Assembly: GCA_964628285.1 (NCBI GenBank)
Contig: CAZVNP010000008.1
Location: 1-64,000, forward strand
Length of the DNA stretch: 64,000 nt
Source of the DNA: JAPLDP01 sp964628285
GTDB lineage: Bacteria; Bacteroidota; Bacteroidia; Bacteroidales; JAGONC01
Direction of reading: 5' to 3'
The position numbers and the translations under genes were made by a program. The notes below the pieces were generated by a model that saw only the letters and a program-made list of their open reading frames with translations, searched no databases and was not told the origin of the DNA. Below are positions 44,122-51,927 of the stretch, in pieces (within the stretch, counting starts at the first letter, position 1; each line of letters starts with the position of its first letter).

Positions 44122-46964
44122 TTTTTCTCAATTTGTTTGACATTTATCCTATTCTTATTGACGCTATCGGTCTCACCCAGGTATTTACGCCACTCATTAC
44201 CCAGGCACACCATTTTGCATTCCTGATCGATGCGGTAACAATCACATTCATTAAATGTTTTGGAGACGATTTTCCTCTGGCGGGCGTAATGAAAAGCACT
44301 GGAACCGGTAGCCGGGCTTCCGCTGGCAGGCCGTGATATGACCTTCAGATCGACACCTTCTGCCTCAAGGGCCTGATGAATGAACATCCAGGCTCCCATG
44401 TTCACGGGTTCTTCCTGAACCCAGAGAAGCCTCCTGGCATGATTGTATTTTTTCAGAACACCTTTGATCTGTTGCAACGGTAAAGGAAATAACTGTTCAA
44501 GCCTGATAAAGGCTACATCCTCTGCCTTTATCTTTTCTTTTTCCTCCAGAAGATCATAATATACTTTTCCTGTGCATAGGACAACCTTGATGATCTTGGC
44601 AGGATCGGCTTGGTTATCATCGATGAGTTCCTTGAAACCACCCGTGGTGAAATCGGAAAGCGGCGAGATGCATTGCGGATGCCGCAGCAGGCTCTTTGGA
44701 GTGAAGACCACCAGCGGCTTTCTGAAAGCTCGGTGCATCTGTCTGCGCAAAAGATGGAAATAATTGGCAGGTGTGGTGCAGTTGGCTATCTGCATGTTAT
44801 TCTCGGCACACAACGTCAGAAACCGTTCTATACGTCCTGAGGAATGCTCGGGTCCCTGTCCCTCATATCCGTGGGGTAACAGCACCACCAACCCGTTCAT
44901 GTTATTCCATTTTTCCTCTGCACTGCTCAGATACTGATCGAAGACGATCTGGGCTCCGTTGCTGAAATCCCCATACTGAGCTTCCCAGATGGTCAGGGTA
45001 TATGGTGAGGCCAGAGCATAACCATATTCAAAACCCAGGGCGGCATATTCTGAAAGCAATGAGTTGTAGATCTCAAAGCGGCCCTGCCGTTCACTGATAT
45101 GACTGAGGGGAATGTATTTCTCTTCCGAATCCTGAAGGGTGATCACGGCATGGCGTTGTGAGAATGTGCCCCGTTGGGAATCCTGACCATTGAACCTGAT
45201 GGGTGTCCCCTCCTGAAGCAAAGTCCCGAAAGCCAGTAATTCAGCCATAGCCCAGTCGATCAGACCGGTCTCTTTTATCATCGCCATCCTGTCGTTCTGC
45301 AATTTGATGGTCTTTCTGAAAAAGGATTTATCAGAAGGCAGCGTCGATATCTTTTCACCGATAGCGACCAGATCATCATGGCCGACAGCGGTGACGGGTG
45401 AGGATTCAAAATCCTTGTCTTCGGCCTTGCGAATGTCTTTCCAGGTTTCCTCCAGGAAAGAGAAGATTTTTTCCTTACCTATCTCCTTGGACGCAATCAA
45501 TGATTTCTCAAGGGTTTCATGAAATTCTTTTTCGAAGACATTCACATCGTCTATGTCAATCCCTCTCTCGTCCATGAGTTTTTTCAAATAAATTTCCCTG
45601 GGGTTGGGATGTTTCTCGATGACCTTATACAGTAATGGCTGTGTGAACCGTGGCTCGTCCCCTTCATTGTGTCCGTAACGGCGGTAACCAAGAAGGTCGA
45701 CGAACACATCTTTATGGAAGGTCATCCTGAAATCCATGGCCAGTTCAAGTGCATATACAACGGCTTCCGCGTCATCGGCATTGACATGAAAGATGGGTGA
45801 CTGGATGGTTTTACCTACGTCGGTGCAATAGGTGCTGGTGCGCCCATCCAGGTAATTGGTGGTGAATCCCAGCTGATTATTAACGACAAGGTGCACCGTG
45901 CCGCCGGTCTGATAGGCATTAAGCCCCGACATCTGGATGACTTCATAAACCACGCCCTGTCCGGCAATGGAGGCATCGCCGTGAATGAGGATGGGTACGA
46001 TTTTGTTCACATCGCCATGGTAAACATTGTCGGAACGTGATCTGACCACACCTTCCACTATGGCATCGACCGATTCAAGGTGAGACGAATTGGGTGATAA
46101 AGTCAACCTGACAGGATGACCCTTCCTGTCGTAACGAACAGAAGTGAATCCGACATGATATTTGACATCACCCAGTAAGGTCTCATCATCATATTCCTTA
46201 CCTTCGAATTCGAGGAAAATGTCTTCATAGGATTTTTTCAGTATATTGGCCAGGACATTCAGGCGTCCGCGATGCGGGTTGCCGATGACATATTCTTCGA
46301 CACCCAGGTCCGAACCTTTTTCTATGATAGCATTCAATGCCGGGATAAGCGTTTCAGCACCTTCTAATGAAAATCTTTTCTGCCCCGGGAACCTTTTATG
46401 AATGAAATTTTCAAAATCAACGGCCTCGGTCAGCATCCGTAATATCTCATTTTTCTCATTCCTGGTAAAAGATGGTGTGTTACGGCAACCTTCCATACGC
46501 GACCGTAACCATTCAACCATGCCCGTGTCACGGATGTAGACATATTCCACCCCGATCGACTGGCAATAGGTTTTGTTTAAAAAATCAATAATTTCCCTGA
46601 GAGTGGCTTTTCCGATACCCAGTTGCTGACCTGCTTCAAAATGTTCGTCAAGGTCTGACGGAGTGAGCCCGTAGTTTTCTATGGCCAGAGTGGGACTGTA
46701 TTTCCGGCGCGTACGGACAGGATTGGTTTTAGTAAACAGGTGTCCTCGTTTGCGGTAATCATCGATGAGGGTGATCACCTTGAATTCGGAAGAAGCCCTG
46801 AAGTCGGATCTTTCCTGGGGTAAGACCGTTTCCTGCGAAAATTCAAATCCCTCGAAGAACCATCGCCACCCGGATTCCACCGAAGTGGGATCTTCTTTAT
46901 AGTGTTCATACAGATCTTCTATAAGGGAAGGATCAGCATGATTTAAAAAAGAGAACCTATTCAT
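44118..46964 (-). CDS. sucA: 2-oxoglutarate dehydrogenase E1
   Basis: 948 residues, thiamine-diphosphate enzyme that decarboxylates 2-oxoglutarate in the TCA cycle. N-terminal E2-binding helix, NPHRGRLNVLANILKK near 230, thiamine-binding HGDASIAGQGVVYE near 328 with NNQLGFTTN, and HGYEGQGPEHSSGRIERFL near 725-743 in the transketolase-type domain. Length and motifs fit the homodimeric SucA. sucB overlaps its stop. A strong terminator at 47019-47050 separates it from the ferredoxin gene upstream, so it needs its own promoter, but no clear box is visible in the 50 bases before its start. Confidence 0.97.
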   Translation of the reverse strand: MNRFSFLNHADPSLIEDLYEHYKEDPTSVESGWRWFFEGFEFSQETVLPQERSDFRASSEFKVITLIDDYRKRGHLFTKTNPVRTRRKYSPTLAIENYGLTPSDLDEHFEAGQQLGIGKATLREIIDFLNKTYCQSIGVEYVYIRDTGMVEWLRSRMEGCRNTPSFTRNEKNEILRMLTEAVDFENFIHKRFPGQKRFSLEGAETLIPALNAIIEKGSDLGVEEYVIGNPHRGRLNVLANILKKSYEDIFLEFEGKEYDDETLLGDVKYHVGFTSVRYDRKGHPVRLTLSPNSSHLESVDAIVEGVVRSRSDNVYHGDVNKIVPILIHGDASIAGQGVVYEVIQMSGLNAYQTGGTVHLVVNNQLGFTTNYLDGRTSTYCTDVGKTIQSPIFHVNADDAEAVVYALELAMDFRMTFHKDVFVDLLGYRRYGHNEGDEPRFTQPLLYKVIEKHPNPREIYLKKLMDERGIDIDDVNVFEKEFHETLEKSLIASKEIGKEKIFSFLEETWKDIRKAEDKDFESSPVTAVGHDDLVAIGEKISTLPSDKSFFRKTIKLQNDRMAMIKETGLIDWAMAELLAFGTLLQEGTPIRFNGQDSQRGTFSQRHAVITLQDSEEKYIPLSHISERQGRFEIYNSLLSEYAALGFEYGYALASPYTLTIWEAQYGDFSNGAQIVFDQYLSSAEEKWNNMNGLVVLLPHGYEGQGPEHSSGRIERFLTLCAENNMQIANCTTPANYFHLLRRQMHRAFRKPLVVFTPKSLLRHPQCISPLSDFTTGGFKELIDDNQADPAKIIKVVLCTGKVYYDLLEEKEKIKAEDVAFIRLEQLFPLPLQQIKGVLKKYNHARRLLWVQEEPVNMGAWMFIHQALEAEGVDLKVISRPASGSPATGSSAFHYARQRKIVSKTFNECDCYRIDQECKMVCLGNEWRKYLGETDSVNKNRINVKQIEKK

Positions 46965-47018
46965 GTAACAAACAAGATGATTGGATTAAATAACCCATTT
47001 TTGTTCAAGAGATAAACA

Positions 47019-47050
47019 AAAAAAAGTCCACAAAGTTGTGGACTTTTTTT
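47019..47050 (-). terminator. Terminator between ferredoxin and sucA (bidirectional)
   Basis: A perfect 15-bp inverted repeat, 7 A then GTCCACAA, two-base centre, TTGTGGAC then 7 T. Because it is symmetric it has a T tract in both directions. On the minus strand it ends ferredoxin transcription before sucA. Confidence 0.85.
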
Positions 47051-47098
47051 ATTTGGACTGTGCCAATGATCACACAGAAAAAAGTGAGCAGCAATGTC

Positions 47099-47266
47099 CT
47101 ATTCGGGGTGTATTGCTTCAACGGGGCAAACATCAGCGCAAGACCCACAGTCGGTACAAAGGTCAGGATTGATCACATAGATCTCCCCTTCAGAAATGGC
47201 CTCAACCGGACATTCATCGATGCATGTGCCACAGGCGGTGCAATCATCTGAAATTTTATAAGCCAT
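47099..47266 (-). CDS. Small 2[4Fe-4S] ferredoxin
   Basis: 55 residues with two clostridial-type cluster motifs, CTACGTCIDECP and CTDCGSCADVCP, each C-x2-C-x2-C-x3-C-P. It is a low-potential one-electron carrier. The ATG at 47266 (MAYKISDDC) is chosen; the open frame extends 20 codons upstream without family resemblance. It has its own promoter and terminator. Placed divergently next to korA-korB, it is the likely electron acceptor of that oxidoreductase, which has no ferredoxin-like subunit of its own; this is inference from position. Confidence 0.95.
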   Translation of the reverse strand: MAYKISDDCTACGTCIDECPVEAISEGEIYVINPDLCTDCGSCADVCPVEAIHPE

Positions 47267-47323
47267 AGCGGTTATTTTTTGGTTAATAATTGTTGTTAAG
47301 AAATATAATTCTTTATAAGCTTG

Positions 47324-47356
47324 CAAATGTATTTGAATTATTCATAATAAACCAAA
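47324..47356 (-). promoter_or_regulatory. Promoter of the ferredoxin gene
   Basis: On the minus strand TTTG (47356-47353), 21-base spacer, TACATTTG (47331-47324), both exact. Transcript start near 47317, leader about 50 bases. Confidence 0.65.
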
Positions 47357-47451
47357 AAAAAGTACATTATTTGGCCATATCTATTAACAGGCCGTTAACC
47401 CTAGTTTCAGTCACTCCAATAACAAGTCTTAATGACGAAAAACAAAAAAAG

Positions 47452-47484
47452 TTGGCCTGAACATGTATAAAAGATATAATTTTG
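47452..47484 (+). promoter_or_regulatory. Promoter of korA-korB
   Basis: TTG (47452-47454), 22-base spacer, TAATTTTG (47477-47484). Transcript start near 47491. An ATG at 47463 lies inside this promoter and cannot be the start; the ATG at 47508 fits. Confidence 0.55.
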
Positions 47485-47507
47485 CGGTTGAAAATAAGTC
47501 ATTTAAA

Positions 47508-49364
47508 ATGGTCACTAAGAAAAAAAGAAAGGTCATTGCCCTTGAAGAAGCTGTCGTGAAATTCGCCGGTGACTCGGGGGATGGCATGCAATTGTCAGGT
47601 ACTCAGTTTTCTGATACCTCGGCGTTTGTGGGTAATGATCTTTCAACATTCCCTGATTATCCTGCTGAGATCAGGGCTCCACAGGGTACCATTGCCGGTG
47701 TATCGGGTTTTCAGGTTCATATTGGCCATAAGGAAGTCAATACTCCGGGGGATCTTGCCGATGTTCTGGTTGCCATGAACCCGGCGGCACTTAAGACCAA
47801 CCTTAAATGGGTGAAGCCCGGAGCCACCATTATCATCGATGTCGATAACTTTGACCCCAAACATTACATGAAGGCCGGCTTTGACAGTAACCCTCTTGAG
47901 GACGGTACCCTTGACGGATTCAATGTCGTGAAGGCTCCCATCACCAATTTGAACAAATCGGTGGTACAGGAACTTGGCCTTGACAGTAAAACCGCTGAAA
48001 AAACAAAGAATCAGTTTGCCGTCGGCATCCTGTATTGGCTTTTCGATCGTGATCTTCACTTCGGGGAACAATTTCTTGATGATAAATTCAAATCAAAGCC
48101 CAAACTGGCTGAAGCCAATAAAAAAGTGCTGCGGGCCGGATATGATTATGCCGAAACCATTGAAACCCTGGAGTCACGTTTTCAGATCTTGCCAATAAAA
48201 GAACGTAAAGGTCTGTTCAGGAACATCACGGGCAACAATGCTGTTGCATGGGGATTCCTGGCTGCTTCGGAACGTTCGGGTCTTCCCCTGTTCCTGGGAT
48301 CTTACCCCATCACTCCGGCGTCGGAGATCCTGCAGGAATTGTCAAAAAGGAAACATCTAGGTGTTAAGGTCTTACAGGCTGAAGATGAGATTGCGGGCAT
48401 CAATTCAGCCATCGGCGCAAGCTTTGCCGGCAACCTGGCTGTCACAACCACGTCAGGACCCGGGCTGGCCCTCAAGAGTGAAGCCATTGGACTGGCCGTC
48501 ATCACAGAATTGCCTTTGGTTATCGTCGACGTTCAAAGAGGTGGCCCCTCAACAGGATTACCCACCAAATCGGAGCAGGGTGACCTGCTTCAGGCATTGT
48601 ACGGACGTAATGGCGAGAGCCCCGTGGTGGTCCTGGCGGCCTCCTCACCGGCCAACTGCTTCCAATTTGCTTATGAGGCCGCCAAGATAGCTGTCGAACA
48701 TATGGTCCCCGTCATTCTACTTACCGACGGATACCTCGCTAACGGTTCTGAGCTCTGGAGAATACCCCAGGTATCATCTTTACCCTCCATTACACCACCT
48801 TTTGTAAAGGATAACGATCCGGATTATCAACCTTACCGGCGTGATGCTGCGAAACAAAACCGGTTCTGGGCGCTCCCCGGCCAGAAAGGCCTCCGTCATC
48901 GCGTGGGAAGCCTCGAAAAGGAAAACATCACCGGCATCGTATCTCATGACCCGTTGAATCATGAAAAAATGGTGAAACTGCGGGAAGAAAAAGTGCAGAG
49001 AGTGGCAGAGGATATTCCTGAACTGGAGATATTTGGAGAAAAACAGGGCGGTCTGCTGGTCGTTGGTTGGGGCGGAACATATGGATCACTACTCAGCGCC
49101 GTCCAGGAATTGCAACAGGAGAATAGAAAAATAAGCCTGGCACAGTTTAATTATATCAAACCGTTACCAAAGAATACGGACCAAATACTCGCCGGATTTG
49201 AAAAGATCATTGTTTGTGAATTGAACCTCGGGCAATTTGCCATGTACCTCCGGTCACAGTTTTCAAATTACGAATATCTTCAGTTTAATAAAGTCCAGGG
49301 GCTTCCTTTCATGGTTTCGGAACTGAAAGAGAAGTTCACCAAAATTCTGGAGGAGTTATCATGA
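47508..49364 (+). CDS. korA: 2-oxoacid:ferredoxin oxidoreductase, fused gamma-alpha subunit
   Basis: 618 residues. The gamma domain comes first (about 12-200; FAGDSGDGMQLSGTQFSD, PDYPAEIRAPQGTIAGVSGF), then the alpha/pyrimidine-binding domain (about 230-618; SYPITPASEILQELS near 265, TTTSGPGLALKSEAIG near 315). This gamma-alpha fusion is standard for KorA. With KorB it oxidises a 2-oxoacid to acyl-CoA with ferredoxin, or runs in reverse. 2-Oxoglutarate as substrate is inferred from family resemblance and lack of a delta subunit. Start fixed by the promoter at 47452-47484. korB overlaps by four bases. Confidence 0.94.
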   Translation: MVTKKKRKVIALEEAVVKFAGDSGDGMQLSGTQFSDTSAFVGNDLSTFPDYPAEIRAPQGTIAGVSGFQVHIGHKEVNTPGDLADVLVAMNPAALKTNLKWVKPGATIIIDVDNFDPKHYMKAGFDSNPLEDGTLDGFNVVKAPITNLNKSVVQELGLDSKTAEKTKNQFAVGILYWLFDRDLHFGEQFLDDKFKSKPKLAEANKKVLRAGYDYAETIETLESRFQILPIKERKGLFRNITGNNAVAWGFLAASERSGLPLFLGSYPITPASEILQELSKRKHLGVKVLQAEDEIAGINSAIGASFAGNLAVTTTSGPGLALKSEAIGLAVITELPLVIVDVQRGGPSTGLPTKSEQGDLLQALYGRNGESPVVVLAASSPANCFQFAYEAAKIAVEHMVPVILLTDGYLANGSELWRIPQVSSLPSITPPFVKDNDPDYQPYRRDAAKQNRFWALPGQKGLRHRVGSLEKENITGIVSHDPLNHEKMVKLREEKVQRVAEDIPELEIFGEKQGGLLVVGWGGTYGSLLSAVQELQQENRKISLAQFNYIKPLPKNTDQILAGFEKIIVCELNLGQFAMYLRSQFSNYEYLQFNKVQGLPFMVSELKEKFTKILEELS

Positions 49365-50398
49365 TGGATACTGAAAAGGTGGTCGAAGCCCAACCCCAAA
49401 TTCTGACAAAAGACGATTTTAAACTCGACCAGCCGGTTAAATGGTGTGCCGGTTGTGGTGACTACGCCATCCTGTCGGCCGTTCAGAATGCTTTGCCTGA
49501 AATAGGCGTGGATAAAGAAGATGTGGTATTTGTATCAGGTATCGGATGCTCATCACGCTTTCCCTATTACATTAACACGTTTGGATTTCACGGCTTACAT
49601 GGCCGGGGCGCCGCTGTCGCCTCAGGAATAAAAATAGCCAATCCCAGACTGAATGTCTGGCAGATCACCGGCGACGGTGATTGCATGGCCATCGGTGGGA
49701 ATCATTTTATCCATCTGGTCAGGCGAAACATCGATATTAATGTTATTCTGTTTAATAACAAGATATATGGTCTGACAAAAGGCCAGTTTTCACCGACATC
49801 ACCCAAAGGATTGAGAACAAAAAGCTCTCCCGACGGAACCATAGAATCGCCCTTTATCCCGGGTGAATTGGTGAAAGGCGCTCAGGGTACATTCTTTGCC
49901 CGGATGGTCGATACCGAACCCCATCGGATGAAGGAGGTGTTTATTGAAGCGGCCAGACATAAGGGAACATCGGTGGTGGAGATATTGCAGAATTGCGTCA
50001 TTTTTAACAACGGCATCCACTCCTCTATCACCGGTAAAGAAGTTAAGGATGATCATCAGATCTATCTGGAGCATGGTAAACCCATGATATTCGGGAAAGA
50101 TTCAAATAAAGGCCTCGTACTTGACGGTACACACCTGAAGGTGGTGACGATAGGTAAAAACGGAATAACTCCCGAAGACATCCTGGTACATGATGTCAGG
50201 TCAACGGATGATGCACTGCATTATCTTCTGGTTAAGATGAACTTACCTGAGTTTCCTGTTGCCACCGGTGTCATTTGGTCTGTTGAAACGGCAACCTATG
50301 AAAATGTCCTCGAAAAACAGATCAAACAGGCCAGGGCGGAATCGAAGATAAAAAATGTGGATACACTCATCCATAGCGGTAATGTCTGGGAGATTTGA
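49361..50398 (+). CDS. korB: 2-oxoacid:ferredoxin oxidoreductase beta subunit
   Basis: 345 residues. The thiamine-diphosphate motif begins GDGDCMAIGGNHF (104-116) and ends at VILFNN (128-133). The [4Fe-4S] ligands are WCAGCGD (Cys29, Cys32), GIGCSS (Cys63) and probably ILQNC near 212. Length fits KorB. The start overlaps the korA stop (ATGA). Followed by a terminator at 50446-50472. Confidence 0.95.
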   Translation: MMDTEKVVEAQPQILTKDDFKLDQPVKWCAGCGDYAILSAVQNALPEIGVDKEDVVFVSGIGCSSRFPYYINTFGFHGLHGRGAAVASGIKIANPRLNVWQITGDGDCMAIGGNHFIHLVRRNIDINVILFNNKIYGLTKGQFSPTSPKGLRTKSSPDGTIESPFIPGELVKGAQGTFFARMVDTEPHRMKEVFIEAARHKGTSVVEILQNCVIFNNGIHSSITGKEVKDDHQIYLEHGKPMIFGKDSNKGLVLDGTHLKVVTIGKNGITPEDILVHDVRSTDDALHYLLVKMNLPEFPVATGVIWSVETATYENVLEKQIKQARAESKIKNVDTLIHSGNVWEI

Positions 50399-50445
50399 TC
50401 CATTGATGTTTTTTGTCAAACTGACGATTTTATGATAGTGTGCCG

Positions 50446-50472
50446 GAGGTTGTTCTTTGAACAGCCTCTTTT
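50446..50472 (+). terminator. Terminator of korA-korB
   Basis: A 10-bp stem (GAGGTTGTTC with GAACAGCCTC, one G-T pair), loop TTT, T4 tract. It lies 48 bases after the korB stop and overlaps the tilS promoter. Confidence 0.75.
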
Positions 50473-50482
50473 GTTATCTTTG
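50450..50482 (+). promoter_or_regulatory. Promoter of tilS, overlapping the korB terminator
   Basis: TTG (50450-50452), 22-base spacer, TATCTTTG (50475-50482). The -33 box lies in the 5' arm of the terminator stem and the -7 box follows its T tract. The tilS ATG begins three bases after the -7 box, so the transcript would be leaderless or nearly so. Confidence 0.45.
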
Positions 50483-50484
50483 AG

Positions 50485-51864
50485 ATGATGCTTAACGCCT
50501 TCCTGAATTATATCGCCCGTGAAAAGCTGTTTGCCCCAGGTGACAGGGTATTGCTTGCCGTCAGTGGTGGCATGGATTCAGTTGCCATGGCCGGACTTTT
50601 TCATATGGCTGGTTTTGACTTTGGCATCGCTCATTGCAATTTTACCCTGAGGGGTGCGGAATCGGATGCCGACGAGGCTTTTGTGAAAGCCTTGGCTGAG
50701 AAAATGAGGGCCCCTGTTCATGTTAAACGATTCAACACCCGTAACTATGCCCGTGAACATCATCTCTCCATACAAATGGCGGCCAGAAAGCTGCGTTACG
50801 AATGGTTTGAAGAGATAAGACATCAGGAAAGATATGCTTGCATTGCCACAGCCCATCATGGTGACGACCAGATCGAAACCTTTATTATCAACCTGGTCAG
50901 AGGCACCGGATTAAGCGGCCTTCACGGGATCTTACCGAAACAAGGTGCCATCGTCCGTCCGTTGCTCTTCACCTTCAGAGATGAAATAGAAAAATTTATC
51001 CGGGAAAATGATCTTGCTTACAGAACGGATGTTTCAAATGCATCGGATAAATACCTTCGCAACCGGATCCGCCATCATGTCATTCCCGAACTGGAAAAAA
51101 TAGATCCTTCATTCCGGCGATCCATCACCGCAACCATCAAGAGGATAAGGGATGCTGAACAGATATACCGCAGGAGAATGGATGAGGAGCTGGAAAAGAT
51201 AGTGGTAAGTGATGGTAATACCGCAACCGTATCCATCCCCGCATTGCAGTCACTTGTTCCTATGGATGTCTATTTGTTCGAATTGCTCTCACCCTTTGGA
51301 TTCAATGATTCCACCATCAATCAGATCAGGGAATCCCTGGGGTCCTTGTCAGGTAAACAATTCCTGTCCTCTACCCATCGGCTTATTAAAGATCGCGGGC
51401 ACCTGGTTATCGTCAGAAAAAAATCAGCCCTGAATAAACCCGTTGATCAACATTTTATCGATCGGGCAACGACATACCTTGATGATCCCATTAGGCTGAA
51501 ATTGACTGTGACAGAGGATGTGAGGCATTATCCGGTGACTGATAATCCTGATATCGCCGGCCTTGATTATGATAAACTGTCATTCCCCTTGCAATTGAGA
51601 AAATGGCGACGGGGTGACTATTTTTACCCTTTGGGATTGAAAAAAAGAAAAAAACTCAGCGATTTCTTCATCGATGAAAAGTTATCCATTGTCGAAAAAG
51701 AAAATACCTGGCTGGTAGTTTCAGGTGATGATATTGTATGGATTGTAGGTAGAAGAATCGACCACCGCTACCGGATAACAAACCGCACTGAAAGGGTATA
51801 TGAAATTGAGCTCCTTCCACCGCCCCGTCAGGATCGGGGAGGTCTAAATAATAACTTTTTTTAA
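50485..51864 (+). CDS. tilS: tRNA(Ile)-lysidine synthase TilS
   Basis: 459 residues. N-terminal PP-loop ATPase with SGGMDS (27-32), NFTLRGAESDADEAFV near 52-67, and the family segment ATAHHGDDQIETFIINLVRG near 118-137; C-terminal substrate-binding domain to residue ~450. It converts the wobble C of tRNA-Ile(CAT) to lysidine so AUA is read as Ile. ATGs at 50485 and 50488 are both possible; the conserved protein begins at once, and no later in-frame ATG exists before the PP loop. Confidence 0.96.
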   Translation: MMLNAFLNYIAREKLFAPGDRVLLAVSGGMDSVAMAGLFHMAGFDFGIAHCNFTLRGAESDADEAFVKALAEKMRAPVHVKRFNTRNYAREHHLSIQMAARKLRYEWFEEIRHQERYACIATAHHGDDQIETFIINLVRGTGLSGLHGILPKQGAIVRPLLFTFRDEIEKFIRENDLAYRTDVSNASDKYLRNRIRHHVIPELEKIDPSFRRSITATIKRIRDAEQIYRRRMDEELEKIVVSDGNTATVSIPALQSLVPMDVYLFELLSPFGFNDSTINQIRESLGSLSGKQFLSSTHRLIKDRGHLVIVRKKSALNKPVDQHFIDRATTYLDDPIRLKLTVTEDVRHYPVTDNPDIAGLDYDKLSFPLQLRKWRRGDYFYPLGLKKRKKLSDFFIDEKLSIVEKENTWLVVSGDDIVWIVGRRIDHRYRITNRTERVYEIELLPPPRQDRGGLNNNFF

Positions 51865-51887
51865 CAGCGTCATTTTCCCTTAATTAT

Positions 51888-51895
51888 TACTTTTG
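51888..51895 (+). promoter_or_regulatory. -7 box for dsbD-gap
   Basis: TACTTTTG, an exact -7 match 32 bases before the dsbD start. No clear TTTG 19-22 bases upstream. Confidence 0.45.
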
Positions 51896-51927
51896 CACGT
51901 CAGCATTATATTTTCAGGATAAATTCA

